The notes below the pieces were generated by a model. It searched no databases. It was given only the letters and a program-made list of their open reading frames with translations, and was not told the origin of the DNA. A DNA stretch of 64,000 nt, taken from contig CAWJJY010000007.1 of assembly GCA_963843385.1 (NCBI GenBank), positions 992,001 through 1,056,000 on the forward strand. The letters are read 5' to 3'. Positions 48,961 through 59,520 of this stretch are shown piece by piece (positions within the stretch are counted from its first letter, which is position 1; every line of letters begins with the position of its first letter). The DNA is from CAVOHU01 sp963843385 (GTDB lineage: Bacteria > Acidobacteriota > Vicinamibacteria > Vicinamibacterales > JAKQTR01). The position numbers were made by a program, and so were the translations under genes.

Positions 48961-49458
48961 ATGTCGCCCGAACCACCGCGCCGCGGCGCAGCGCTCCGCG
49001 TCACGGTCACCACGTCGCGGGAAGGACGGATTCGCGCGCCCGGCCTCGGAGGCTGGCTGGCGAAGGTGGCGCCCGCGCGGGCCAGGGGCGAGGTGTCGGT
49101 GGCGATTGCGAGCGACGCGCTGGTCCGGCGCCTCAACCGCGACTTCCGCGGCATCGACGCGACGACCGACGTGCTGTCCTTCCCGGCACAGCACGATCCG
49201 CACGTTCCCGAGCCGGGGCTTCCCCCTCAGCACCGGCTGCTCGGCGACATCGTCATCGCGGCGGGGGTGGCTCGAAGACAGGCGCGCGAGGCGGGGCATA
49301 GCCTCCAGGCAGAGCTGAAGGTGCTCTGCCTGCACGGCCTCCTGCACCTGCTCGGCTACGACCACGAATCGGATCACGGAACGATGGCCAGGCTGGAGCG
49401 CCGGTTGCGGCGAAAGGGCGGCCTCGAGTCCGGGCTCATCGAGCGGGAGACGCCATGA
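48961..49458 (+). CDS. ybeY: Endoribonuclease YbeY (rRNA maturation factor)
   Basis: YbeY is a zinc-dependent single-strand RNase needed for 16S rRNA 3'-end maturation and ribosome quality control. The 165-residue protein (ATG 48961; a GTG at 48952 that overlaps the phoH stop is an alternative) contains NRDFRGIDATTDVLSFP (about 59-75) and the metal motif HGLLHLLGYDH with His125, His129 and His135. The first 20 or so residues are Arg/Pro-rich and not conserved. It is coupled to phoH and to the corC-like gene (4-base overlap). Confidence 0.94.
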   Translation: MSPEPPRRGAALRVTVTTSREGRIRAPGLGGWLAKVAPARARGEVSVAIASDALVRRLNRDFRGIDATTDVLSFPAQHDPHVPEPGLPPQHRLLGDIVIAAGVARRQAREAGHSLQAELKVLCLHGLLHLLGYDHESDHGTMARLERRLRRKGGLESGLIERETP

Positions 49459-50759
49459 CGGCGCTCGTGCTCGCCCTGCTGGCAGTGGCCGCGATGGTCC
49501 TGGGAACGGTCGACGCGGCGTTTTCGGCGTTGATGCGCCTGTCGCAGAGACTGCTGGCCGAACGCGGCGCGCGCTCGGGAAGCCTGGGCAGCTACCTGGA
49601 CGATCCCGTTCAACTCTTCCTGCCCGTCCGCATGCTGCAGGGCGTGCTGCTCACCCTGGCGGTGATCACGCTCGTCCAGCTCTTCAGCGTGGAGGGGCCG
49701 AACAACCTGGCGGTGGTGCTCGGCTCGTCGATCGCGTTTGTCCTCGTGTGCCAGCACCTCATTCCGCTGGCGGTCGTGCGGCGAAACCCGGAAAGCGTCC
49801 TGAGCCATGTGCTGCCGTGGTGCGACCCGATCGTGAAGGCGCTTTGGAAGGTGCTGAGCCTGCTGACCGTCCCCCGCCGGGATCGCGACGCGGCCGCCAG
49901 CGCTGAGGTCGCCGGAGACGATCAGGGACAGGCGACCGACGCCTATCTCGATGCCGGCGAGCAGCAGGGCCTGATCGAGCGGGACGAGCGGAAACTGCTT
50001 CAGTCCGTGGTCGAGTTCAGCGACACGCTCGTGCACGAGGTGATGACGCCCCGGCCCGACATCTGCGCGATCCGCGCGGACGCCAGCCTGGACGACCTGC
50101 GCACCTGCTTCCGCGAGCAGGGGTACTCGCGCGTGCCGGTCTACGCCGATTCGCTCGACAACATCCTCGGATTCGTGTTCGTCAAGGATCTGATCCGCCT
50201 GCCGCAGCTTCAGCCGGCGGCCACGCCGCTGACCGAACTCAAGACGACGCAGATGACCTCTCTCATCCGTGCCGCGCATGTCGTGCCGGAAACGAAGAAG
50301 GTGTCGGACCTGCTGCGTGAATTCCAGCGCGGTCGCGTTCAGATCGCCATCGTGGTCGACGAGTACGGCGGCACCGCCGGCCTGGTGACGGTGGAGGATC
50401 TGATCGAGGAACTGGTCGGCGAAATTCGGGACGAAGACGACGAAGAGGTCGATCCCATCGTGGACGAGCCGGACGGCGCCTTCGTCATCAGCGGCCGGGC
50501 CGACATCGAATCGGTCGCCGAGCGTCTCGGCGTCGAGATCGAGCCGGGGGGCTTCGAAACCGCGGGGGGCTACATCCTGGCGCGGCTCGGCCGGGTGCCC
50601 GTGACCGGTGAAGTGGTGGACATCGACGGTCTGACGGTTGAAGTGCTCGATGCCGAACGGCGTCGCGTGCGCAAGGTGCGGGCGCGGCGCAAGCCCGGAC
50701 CATCCGAGGAGAACACCGCCGTGCTCGCCTCCGAAGACGAAGGGCTGGACTCGACATGA
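49455..50759 (+). CDS. CorC/TlyC-type membrane protein (CNNM-like transmembrane, CBS pair, CorC_HlyC)
   Basis: Inner-membrane protein of the CorC/CNNM family, implicated in Mg2+/Co2+ export or resistance. The 434-residue protein has hydrophobic segments (about 2-22, 55-80 and 88-108) of a reduced DUF21/CNNM region, an acidic linker, the CBS pair (about 195-325, HEVMTPRPDICAI and VVDEYGGTAGLVTVEDLIEELVGEI) and a C-terminal CorC_HlyC domain (about 345-410). It is the ybeX position of the ybeZ-ybeY-ybeX cluster, but unlike E. coli YbeX it keeps a membrane region. It overlaps both ybeY and era by 4 bases. Confidence 0.88.
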   Translation: MTALVLALLAVAAMVLGTVDAAFSALMRLSQRLLAERGARSGSLGSYLDDPVQLFLPVRMLQGVLLTLAVITLVQLFSVEGPNNLAVVLGSSIAFVLVCQHLIPLAVVRRNPESVLSHVLPWCDPIVKALWKVLSLLTVPRRDRDAAASAEVAGDDQGQATDAYLDAGEQQGLIERDERKLLQSVVEFSDTLVHEVMTPRPDICAIRADASLDDLRTCFREQGYSRVPVYADSLDNILGFVFVKDLIRLPQLQPAATPLTELKTTQMTSLIRAAHVVPETKKVSDLLREFQRGRVQIAIVVDEYGGTAGLVTVEDLIEELVGEIRDEDDEEVDPIVDEPDGAFVISGRADIESVAERLGVEIEPGGFETAGGYILARLGRVPVTGEVVDIDGLTVEVLDAERRRVRKVRARRKPGPSEENTAVLASEDEGLDST

Positions 50760-51646
50760 AGTTCGGCTTCGTCGCGCTCGTCGGGAGGCCCAATGCCGGG
50801 AAATCCACGCTGGTCAACCGGCTGATCGGCACCAAGATTGCCATCGTCTCGGACAAACCTCAGACGACCCGGAATCGGATCCTGGGAGTCCGCACGACGC
50901 CGGTCGGTCAGATGGTGCTCATCGACACGCCGGGCATCCATCGCCCGCTGCACCGGATGAACGTCCGGATGGTCGACTCCGCGGTCCAGAGCATGAGCCA
51001 GGCCGACGTGGTGGCGGCGGTGGCCGACGCGACGGCCCCGGCCGGGGGCGGCGACCGGTACGTGGCGGACCTGTTGAGCCGCGTGCGCGCGCCCCTGGTC
51101 CTGGTGCTCAACAAGATCGATCTGCTGGCCAGACCGGCGCTGCTGCCGCTGATGGACCGTTGGCGGACCGCCGCGACCTTCGCCGATATCGTGCCCGTCT
51201 CGGCGCTGACCGGCGACAACCTCGACCGGCTCGACGACGTCCTCGTGAGCCACCTGCCGGACGGGGATCCGATGTATCCGGCCGACTTCGTCACCGATCT
51301 GCCCGAATCCGTGCTGGTGGCCGAGATCGTGCGCGAGAAGGTGCTGCAGCACACGCACGACGAGCTGCCGTTCACGAGCGCGGTGATCGTGGACCGCCTC
51401 GAGGAGCCGGATGATCGGGGGCTGATGCGCCTCTACTGCACCATCCTGGTCGAACGGGATTCCCAGAAAGGCATCGTCGTCGGCCGCGGCGGCTCCATGA
51501 TCAAGCAGATCGGCACCGAGGCGCGGATCGAACTGGAGCAGTTCTTCGGCGCGAGGGTGCACCTGGATCTTCGGGTCAAGGCCAAGGACCGATGGCGGGA
51601 CGACGAGCGGACGCTGGACCAGCTGGGCCTGCCGCAGGACTCGTAA
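50756..51646 (+). CDS. era: GTPase Era
   Basis: Era binds 16S rRNA and assists 30S subunit assembly. The 296-residue protein shows G1 GRPNAGKS (residues 10-17), G2 SDKPQTTRNRI, G3 DTPGIH, G4 NKID and G5 SAL, followed by the KH domain with GRGGSMIKQIG (about 242-252). Its length is normal. It sits at the end of the ybeZ-ybeY-ybeX group, a recurrent ribosome-maturation cluster, and is followed by recO after 50 bases. Confidence 0.97.
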   Translation: MKFGFVALVGRPNAGKSTLVNRLIGTKIAIVSDKPQTTRNRILGVRTTPVGQMVLIDTPGIHRPLHRMNVRMVDSAVQSMSQADVVAAVADATAPAGGGDRYVADLLSRVRAPLVLVLNKIDLLARPALLPLMDRWRTAATFADIVPVSALTGDNLDRLDDVLVSHLPDGDPMYPADFVTDLPESVLVAEIVREKVLQHTHDELPFTSAVIVDRLEEPDDRGLMRLYCTILVERDSQKGIVVGRGGSMIKQIGTEARIELEQFFGARVHLDLRVKAKDRWRDDERTLDQLGLPQDS

Positions 51647-51696
51647 TATTTCGGATAGAATAGCTAGGCGCGTTGTTGCGCCAGTGCTGGCCGCTG

Positions 51697-52467
51697 ATGC
51701 CGCTCTACACCACTGAAGCGCTCATCCTGCGCACCTACAAGCTGAAAGAAGCCGATCGGATCGTGGTGTTCTTGACGCGCGACCGCGGCAAGAAACGCGG
51801 GGTGGCACACGGCGCGCGCCGCATGCTGTCGCGATTCGGCGGCGCGCTCGAGCCCCTGTCGCGCGTGGGCGTCACCTACTTCGAGAAGGAACAGCGCGAG
51901 CTGGTGTCGCTCAATTACGCGGAGACGATCAGTTCGCCCTTGTGGGCGGGGCGGGCCGACGCGCTGGGACACACGGGCTACTTCGCCGAGCTGCTCGACG
52001 AATGGGCGCCGGAGGGAGACCCGAACGAGACCCTCTTCCGTCTCGGATCCTCGGTGGTCGAGGCGATCGGCGCGGGCGTTCGCATCGAGCCGCTGGCCCG
52101 GTACTTCGAATACTGGCTGCTGCGCCTGCAGGGGGTGTATCCGTCCCTGCTGGCGTGCCAGACCTGTGGCGCCCCGCTCGGCCGCGAGACGGCCTGCGCT
52201 GCGGTGCTGGTGCCGGGCGATCACGCCTTCCGGTGCCAGGCGTGCGGCGGAGGGCCCGACGGCCCGCGAGGCGTGGGGATGTCGGGTGAGGCCCTCGCCT
52301 TTCTGCGGCTCGCCGCCGGAACACGGCCGTCGGCGCTCGACGGTCTCGAGGTGCCCGCGTCGGCCCTGCGGGAGTTGGAGCATGTTCACGGGATGCTGAT
52401 TCGGATGCACCTCGAGAAGGACCTGAGGTCGTCCCGCGTGTTGAGAGACATGCGGCAAGGGGAGTGA
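51697..52467 (+). CDS. recO: DNA repair protein RecO
   Basis: RecO loads RecA in the RecF recombination pathway. The ATG at 51697 gives MPLYTTEALILRTYKLKEADRIV, the usual N-terminus (OB-fold); an in-frame TTG at 51673 is an alternative. The 256-residue protein has GAR-RMLSRFGGALEPL (about 40-54), a helical region (about 85-150) and a zinc finger CQTCG...CQACG (about 152 and 186). A TAGAAT at 51656-51661 may act as a -10. era-recO is a common bacterial neighbour pair. Confidence 0.93.
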   Translation: MPLYTTEALILRTYKLKEADRIVVFLTRDRGKKRGVAHGARRMLSRFGGALEPLSRVGVTYFEKEQRELVSLNYAETISSPLWAGRADALGHTGYFAELLDEWAPEGDPNETLFRLGSSVVEAIGAGVRIEPLARYFEYWLLRLQGVYPSLLACQTCGAPLGRETACAAVLVPGDHAFRCQACGGGPDGPRGVGMSGEALAFLRLAAGTRPSALDGLEVPASALRELEHVHGMLIRMHLEKDLRSSRVLRDMRQGE

Positions 52468-52477
52468 GGACGGGATC

Positions 52478-53374
<897 letters not shown>

Positions 53375-53384
53375 GGGACTCCGT

Positions 53385-55613
53385 ATGGACCGCGAACTGC
53401 TCATCGAGGTTGGATGCGAAGAGATTCCCGCAAGCTGGCTGCCTCCGCTGACCATGCAGCTGGGTGAGCGGGCGTCGGCGCGGCTGCTCGAGTTCAGGCT
53501 CACGCCCGAGGCCCCGGTGGAGTCCTTCAGCACTCCGCGTCGGCTGACGGTGCGCGTGGCGAAGCTCGCCGAGCGACAGACGGATCTCGAGGACCTGCTG
53601 ATGGGGCCGCCGATCTCCGCCGGGTTCGATGCGTCGGGCCAGCCCACGCCGGCCTCGGCCGGGTTTGCGCGGAAACATGGCGTGACCGCCGCGGAGCTCG
53701 AGCGCGTCGACACGCCCAAGGGCACCTACCTGGCGTTCCGGAACCGGGTGCGCGGCAAGGCGGCGGTCGATGTGCTGCCGGACGTCCTGGCGGGCCTGCT
53801 CCGGGACCTGTCGTTTCCAAAGCAGATGCACTGGGACGCCTTGCTCGGGGATGGGCGCGGCGAACTGCTGTTCGGCCGGCCGATCCGCTGGATCGTGTTC
53901 CTCTACGGCGGCCGCGTGGTGCCCTTCACGATTCAGCGCTCCGTCCAGGCGCAGGCGCCGCTCGTGCAGGAAGTTCGATCGGGCGCCGTCACGTTCGGCC
54001 ATCGCTTCCTGGCGACCACAGGCCGGGCGGGGCGCGCCATCAAGGTCAAGACCTTCGACGAGTACCGCGCGCGGCTGGGCGAGAACTTCGTCATCCTGGA
54101 CCGCGAGGAACGTCACGCGAAGATCGCCCGCGAGCTGGACGTGCACGCGCGGCGGATCGGTGGGCGCGTCGGTGGCGCGGCGTCCGCATCGTCCCGCCTG
54201 CTGCAGGAGGTGCCGGACCTGGTCGAATACCCGTCGGTTCTCGCGGGTGCGTTCCCGGCTGACCTGATGACGCTGCCGGAAGAGGTGCTGACGACGACGA
54301 TGATCCACCACCAGCACTTCTTCCCGGTGACGAACGACGCGGGACGTCTGATGCCGTCGTTCCTGGCGGTGGTGAACACCGAAACCGCCAACGAGAAGAT
54401 CATCGCGCGCAACCTGGAGCGCGCCTTGGTGGCGCGGCTCCGGGATGCACGCTTTTTCTGGGACGCCGATCGTCGGACCACGCTCGAGGACCATCTGCCG
54501 CGGCTCGGGACCGTCCTGTTCCACAAGCGCCTGGGCAGCTACAGGGACAAGGCGACCCGCATCGAGCGGCTGGCGGGAATCCTGGCGGCCGATGTCTTCA
54601 AGGCACCAGAATCCCGCGCTGACGCCGAACGGGCCGGCCGCCTGGCCAAGGTCGATCTGGCGACCGACATGGTTCGCGAGTTGACCGAGCTGCAGGGCAC
54701 CATGGGTGGCATCTACGCCCGCGAGGAAGGGCTGCCGGAGACGGTGTGGCGCGCGATCTATCACCATTACCAGCCGACCGGCGTCGAGGCTGACGGTCCT
54801 CCCTCGCGCCAGGATCTCAAGGGCGCCGGCGTGACGTGGGCCGCCGTGTCGCTTGCCGACAAGCTGGACACGCTGGTCGGGCTGTTTGCCGCGGGCGAGC
54901 GTCCGACGGGAACCCGCGATCCGTTCGGCCTCAGGCGGCAGGCACATGGCGCGCTCAGGCTGCTGGTCGACCTTCCCGATCTCACAGGCATCGAGGTGCC
55001 GATCGACTTGCCCTCGCTCATCGGGCTGGCCCGGGAGAGCCTTGGATCACTCGACGCGAGCCCCGGGGTCGACGCCGAAGCCTCGTGGCGGAGCGCGCTC
55101 GACACGTTCCTGCTCGATCGCATGCGGTACCTGTTCGAGCAGCGCGGATTTGCCTACGACGAGCTCAACGCGGTGCTGGTGCGCGGCGCAGCGCTGCCGG
55201 ACCCGCTCGACGCCCGGCGCCGGTTGGAAGCCATCCAGGGTATTCGCGGCTCCGCCGACTTCGAAGCGCTCGCGGTGGCGTTCAAGCGCGTCAGGAACCT
55301 GTCTCGCGAGTTGAAGGGACAGGGGACCGACCGGTTCGAGCGGCTGACCGAGCCGGCCGAGCGCGACCTGATCGCGGACTATCGCACCCGTTCGACGGAC
55401 ATACGCAACGCCGTCGCGCTTCGTCAGTACGGTCAGGCCCTTCGCGTCGCCTCGGGTCTGCGCCCGGCCGTGGATCGGTTCTTCACTGACATCTTCGTGA
55501 TGGTCGACGACGCCGACCTGCGCGAAGCCAGACTGTCCCTCCTCCGGCGGCTCCATGAGCTCCTACTGGAGTTGGCCGATATCTCGGAAATAGTCCCCCG
55601 AACGGAGTCCTAG
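53385..55613 (+). CDS. glyS: Glycyl-tRNA synthetase beta subunit
   Basis: GlyS binds tRNA-Gly. The ATG at 53385 (MDRELLIEVGCEEIPA) has GAGG 7 bases upstream; the longer ORF overlaps glyQ and is not supported. The 742-residue protein shows EEIPA, STPRRL, GFARKHG, MHWDALLGDGRGELLFGRPIRWIVFLYGG, LPEEVLTTTMIHHQHFFPV, and the HD-like and anticodon-binding regions towards the C-terminus (RDPFGLRRQAHG). It is longer than the typical 690 residues, chiefly through small insertions. ppdK begins 4 bases after its stop. Confidence 0.96.
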   Translation: MDRELLIEVGCEEIPASWLPPLTMQLGERASARLLEFRLTPEAPVESFSTPRRLTVRVAKLAERQTDLEDLLMGPPISAGFDASGQPTPASAGFARKHGVTAAELERVDTPKGTYLAFRNRVRGKAAVDVLPDVLAGLLRDLSFPKQMHWDALLGDGRGELLFGRPIRWIVFLYGGRVVPFTIQRSVQAQAPLVQEVRSGAVTFGHRFLATTGRAGRAIKVKTFDEYRARLGENFVILDREERHAKIARELDVHARRIGGRVGGAASASSRLLQEVPDLVEYPSVLAGAFPADLMTLPEEVLTTTMIHHQHFFPVTNDAGRLMPSFLAVVNTETANEKIIARNLERALVARLRDARFFWDADRRTTLEDHLPRLGTVLFHKRLGSYRDKATRIERLAGILAADVFKAPESRADAERAGRLAKVDLATDMVRELTELQGTMGGIYAREEGLPETVWRAIYHHYQPTGVEADGPPSRQDLKGAGVTWAAVSLADKLDTLVGLFAAGERPTGTRDPFGLRRQAHGALRLLVDLPDLTGIEVPIDLPSLIGLARESLGSLDASPGVDAEASWRSALDTFLLDRMRYLFEQRGFAYDELNAVLVRGAALPDPLDARRRLEAIQGIRGSADFEALAVAFKRVRNLSRELKGQGTDRFERLTEPAERDLIADYRTRSTDIRNAVALRQYGQALRVASGLRPAVDRFFTDIFVMVDDADLREARLSLLRRLHELLLELADISEIVPRTES

Positions 55614-55617
55614 GTCG

Positions 55618-58416
55618 ATGGCAAAGCACACCGCGAAGAAGCCGAAAGTGACGAAGAAGCCTGCAAGGGCCGCCGCAAAGAAGACTGCACGAGGAGCGAC
55701 GAAGGCTGCGAAGAAGTACATCTACGCGTTCGCCAAGGGCAAGGCTGACGGAAACCGCACGATGAAGGACCTGCTGGGCGGCAAGGGATCCGGCCTGGCC
55801 GAGATGACCAACGCGGGTTTACCGGTGCCGCCGGGATTCACGATTTCGACCGAGGCCTGCAATCTCTGGTACGAGACCGGGCACAAGCTGCCGCAGGCGA
55901 TTGAAGGCGAGATGCGGGCGCACGTTCAGACCCTGGAGAAAGCCGCCGGGGCGCGCTTCGGTTCCACGGAGAACCCGTTGCTCGTGTCGGTTCGATCGGG
56001 CGCGAAGTTTTCGATGCCTGGGATGATGGACACGATCCTGAACCTCGGCCTCAACGACGCATCGGTCGAAGGACTCAAGGCGCGGACCGGGAACGGGCGA
56101 TTCGCGTACGACAGCTACCGCCGGTTCATCCAGATGTACGGAAATGTCGTGCTCGAGATTCCGAAGGAGAAATTCGAGCACGAATTCGAGGCGGTCAAGC
56201 ACGCCCAGGGAGCCAAGGTCGACACGGAGCTCAACGAGGCCGGCTTGCGCGAGGTGGTCGAACGCTACAAGGCGGTCGTCAAGCACGAGACCAGGAAAGA
56301 CTTTCCGCAGGAGCCCTTCGTCCAGCTCCGCGGCGCGCGCGACGCGGTCTTTCGCTCGTGGAACAACCCGCGGGCCAAGCAGTACCGCCGCATCTACGAG
56401 ATTCCCGATCACATCGGGACGGCGGTCAACGTCCAGAAGATGGTCTTCGGCAACACCGGCGACCGGTCCGCGACCGGCGTGGGCTTCACACGGAATCCCG
56501 CGAACGGCGCCAGGGAGTTCTTCGGCGAGTTCCTGGTGAACGCGCAGGGCGAGGACGTCGTGGCCGGCATCCGCACCCCTCGGCCGATCGCCGAGCTGGA
56601 AGCCGTGATGCCCAAGGCCTACAAGGAGCTCCGCCAGTTCACCTCGCGGCTCGAGAAGCACTACAAGGACATCCAGGACTTCGAGTTCACGATCGAGGAC
56701 GAGAAGCTGTTCATGCTGCAGACCCGCAGCGGCAAGCGGACCGGCTATGCCGCGGTCGTCATCGCCACCGACATGGTCGCCGAGAAGGCCCTGACGCCGC
56801 GGGAGGCCCTGCTCCTGGTCGAGCCCGCGTCGCTCTCGCAGTTGCTCTCGCCGGTGTTCGATCCGGCGGAATGGAAGAAGCTGCCGGTGGCCGCCAGGGG
56901 CCTGCCGGCGTCGCCGGGCGCGGCATCCGGGCAGGCCGTCTTCACGGCGGAGGCCGCCGTGGCGTGGGCGGGTGCGGGCAAGAAAGTCGTGCTGGTGCGG
57001 AAGGAAACGGCCCCCGACGACATCCACGGCATGGAAGTCGCCCAGGGCGTGTTGACGGCAACGGGTGGCATGACCTCCCACGCGGCCGTGGTCGGCCGGC
57101 AAATGGGCAAGCCATCGGTGGTCGGCGCCGGCGCCCTGATCATCGACGAGAAGGGCAAAGTGTTCTCGGTGGACGGCCGCACCATCCACGAGGGTGAACA
57201 CGTGTCGTTCGATGGCCTGAGCGGGGAAGTCAAGATTGGCCAGGCCGCGACCAAGCCCAGCGAGATTCTCCAGGTCCTCGCCGGGAAGATGAAACCCGAG
57301 GAGTCGGACATCTACCAGCGGTTCCACACGCTGCTCGGCTGGGCGGACAAGGTCCGCACGCTGGGCATCCGCGCCAACGCGGATCTGCCTGACCAATCCG
57401 AGCTGGCGTATGCCTTCGGCGCGCGCGGCATCGGATTGTGCCGCACCGAGCACATGTTCTTCGGCGAGGGCCGGATCGAGAAGGTCCAGCGCATGATTCT
57501 GGCCGACAACGAAGCCGATCGCCGCGCCGCGCTCGCCGAGTTGCTGCCGCTCCAGCGCGGGGACTTCTACGGGGTGCTGAAGGCGATGCACGGCGAGCCG
57601 GTCACCATCCGGACCATCGACCCGCCCCTGCACGAATTCCTGCCCAAGCGCGAAGACCTGATGGTGGAGATCGCCAAGCTCGAGGCCAAGGGCGGCCACG
57701 AGGCAACCCTGGCCGGGAAGAAGACGCTGTTGCAGCGGGTCGAGCAGCTCCACGAATTCAACCCGATGCTCGGTCATCGGGGCGTCCGCCTGGGCGTGAC
57801 CTACCCCGAGATTACCGAGATGCAGGCGCGCGCCATCTTCGAGGCCGCGTGCCAGCTCCACAAGGAAGGCCTCAAGGTGCAGCCGGAGGTCATGATTCCG
57901 CTGGTGGGCCACGTCAAGGAGCTGCGCGATCAGCGCGAGGTGGTCGAGCGCGTGGCGGCGGAGGTCATGAAGGAGCAGGGCGTCAAGCTCAAGTACCTCG
58001 TGGGCACCATGATCGAGGTGCCGCGCGGCGCCCTGACGGCCGACGAGATCGCCGGAGAGGCGCAGTTCTTCTCGTTCGGGACCAACGACCTCACGCAGAT
58101 GACCTTCGGCTTCTCGCGCGACGACGCCGGGAAGTTCCTCGGCATCTACCAGACGAAGAAGATTCTCGACCGGGACCCGTTCCAGTCCATCGACGTGGGC
58201 GGGGTCGGGCAGCTGGTGGCCATGGCGTGCGAGAAGGGGCGCAAGACGCGGCCCGATATCAAGCTCGGCGTCTGCGGCGAGCACGGCGGCGATCCGTCGT
58301 CGATCCACTTCTTCCACAAGGTCGGCCTGGCCTACGTGAGCGCGTCTCCCTACCGCGTTCCGGTCGCGCGGCTGGCGGCAGCGCACGCGGCGATGTCGGT
58401 GAAGGTGGGCGACTAG
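55618..58416 (+). CDS. ppdK: Pyruvate, phosphate dikinase with a Lys/Ala-rich N-terminal tail
   Basis: PpdK interconverts pyruvate + ATP + Pi and PEP + AMP + PPi. The 932-residue protein carries an unusual basic head (residues about 1-33) made of AKK/KKPA-type units like those in histone H1 tails. The ATP-binding domain begins at YIYAFAKG, with GGKGSGLAEM (about 53-62) and SVRSGAKFSMPGMMDT. The swivelling domain has the phospho-His488 in GGMTSHAAVVGRQ, and the PEP/pyruvate barrel has GIGLCRTEHMFF, HEFNPMLGHRGVRLG and SFGTNDLTQMTFG. GGAG lies about 8 bases before the start. It follows glyS closely, an arrangement seen in several phyla. Confidence 0.96.
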   Translation: MAKHTAKKPKVTKKPARAAAKKTARGATKAAKKYIYAFAKGKADGNRTMKDLLGGKGSGLAEMTNAGLPVPPGFTISTEACNLWYETGHKLPQAIEGEMRAHVQTLEKAAGARFGSTENPLLVSVRSGAKFSMPGMMDTILNLGLNDASVEGLKARTGNGRFAYDSYRRFIQMYGNVVLEIPKEKFEHEFEAVKHAQGAKVDTELNEAGLREVVERYKAVVKHETRKDFPQEPFVQLRGARDAVFRSWNNPRAKQYRRIYEIPDHIGTAVNVQKMVFGNTGDRSATGVGFTRNPANGAREFFGEFLVNAQGEDVVAGIRTPRPIAELEAVMPKAYKELRQFTSRLEKHYKDIQDFEFTIEDEKLFMLQTRSGKRTGYAAVVIATDMVAEKALTPREALLLVEPASLSQLLSPVFDPAEWKKLPVAARGLPASPGAASGQAVFTAEAAVAWAGAGKKVVLVRKETAPDDIHGMEVAQGVLTATGGMTSHAAVVGRQMGKPSVVGAGALIIDEKGKVFSVDGRTIHEGEHVSFDGLSGEVKIGQAATKPSEILQVLAGKMKPEESDIYQRFHTLLGWADKVRTLGIRANADLPDQSELAYAFGARGIGLCRTEHMFFGEGRIEKVQRMILADNEADRRAALAELLPLQRGDFYGVLKAMHGEPVTIRTIDPPLHEFLPKREDLMVEIAKLEAKGGHEATLAGKKTLLQRVEQLHEFNPMLGHRGVRLGVTYPEITEMQARAIFEAACQLHKEGLKVQPEVMIPLVGHVKELRDQREVVERVAAEVMKEQGVKLKYLVGTMIEVPRGALTADEIAGEAQFFSFGTNDLTQMTFGFSRDDAGKFLGIYQTKKILDRDPFQSIDVGGVGQLVAMACEKGRKTRPDIKLGVCGEHGGDPSSIHFFHKVGLAYVSASPYRVPVARLAAAHAAMSVKVGD

Positions 58417-58470
58417 AGAGTCGCGTCGGCTGCGCTTCGGCGATTGCGTGTCCAAGGCAGAACCTGCGGC

Positions 58471-58502
58471 GTGCCGGCGGTCCTCGAGGGCCGGTCCGGC
58501 AC
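58471..58502 (+). repeat. Nested inverted repeat between ppdK and corA
   Basis: GTGCCGG (58471-58477) is complementary to CCGGCAC (58496-58502). Inside lie CGG/CCG arms and the palindrome CCTCGAGG (58482-58489). It may terminate the glyQ-glyS-ppdK transcript, though no T-run follows. Confidence 0.45.
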
Positions 58503-58544
58503 GTCGCTCGTCGGGCCCGCGACTGCATCAATGGGACAACCAGC

Positions 58545-59512
58545 ATGATGACGGTGATCGTCAGGCAGGAAGGCCGGACCCGTCAGGTCGAGCAATTCGA
58601 TCCGCAGTGGCTGGCCGCTGACAGCGGCGTGAGCATATGGGTCGACTTGACCGAGCCGACCCCGGACGAGGCGCGGATTCTGTCCGAGGTGTTCCGCTTC
58701 CACGAACTGTCTGTCGAGGACGCGCTCTCCGAGGTGCACTTTCCCAAGGTCGAGACCTACGAAGGCTATCTCTACCTGATTCTCCACGGGATCGACTTCG
58801 AGGCGTCGCAGCATCACCTGGCCACGCACGACTATGATTTCTTCCTGGGCCCGAACTACCTCGTGACCGTTCACGATGGGTCCGCCCGGTCCATTCCGGA
58901 GGTGGCCGCGACCTGTCTTCGCAACGATCGCGCCTTGTCGAAGGCCCGGCGGCCGTCGTGCACCGCATCATCGACACGATGGTGGACCACTACCGGCCCG
59001 AGGTGGACAAACTGGAGGACAGGCTCGACGAAATCGAGGAGTCAATCTTCGAGAACGCGGATGCGCGCGAGATCACGCGGCGCATCCTCGAACTGAAACG
59101 GGATGTCGCGTCGCTGCGCCGGGTGGTCCTTCCTCAGCGCGACGTCGTCGGGCGGCTGGCGCGCCGGGAGTTCCCGCAGATCACCGAAGAGATGTCGTAC
59201 CGGTTCCGGGACGTGCACGATCACGTGATTCGCGTCGCCGACGAAGCGTCGCTGTTTCACGACCGGGTCACGTCGCTGCTCGAAGCGCATCTCTCGAACG
59301 TGTCGAACCGCCTGAACGAAGTGATGAAGGTGCTGACGATCATTGCCACCATGTTCATGCCCCTGGGCGTGCTCACGGGGATGTACGGCATGAACGTTCC
59401 TCTGGTGCATTTCCCCGGCGGGGAAGGCGCCCAGTTCTGGTGGATCCTCGGCATCATGGTCGCAAACTGCGGGCTGATGCTCTGGTATTTCCGCCGGCGG
59501 CGCTGGATTTAG
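58545..59512 (+). CDS. corA: CorA-type Mg2+/Co2+ transporter, frame broken once
   Basis: CorA forms a pentameric Mg2+ channel. From ATG 58545 one frame encodes the N-terminal cytoplasmic domain (WVDLTEPTPDEARIL, LSVEDALSEVHFPKVE, YDFFLGPNYLVTVHD) up to RNDRALS at about 58940. The rest (AAVVHRIIDTMVDHY, the long helix LEDRLDEIEE, and two C-terminal TM helices with the GMYGMN signature) lies in the frame one base back, ending at 59512. Adding one G near 58940 gives ALSEGPAAVVHR and a continuous 322-residue CorA, the normal length. So a single base is missing, either in the genome or in the consensus. Confidence 0.88.
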
Positions 59513-59520
59513 GCACCCCC

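Noticed and set aside
55819..58455. 878-codon open frame on the minus strand opposite ppdK
   Set aside because: No family features; ppdK is fully conserved on the other strand.
58876..59520. Long N-terminal extension of the mutL ORF
   Set aside because: It covers corA in a different frame and lacks any domain; MutL homology starts exactly at ATG 59521.
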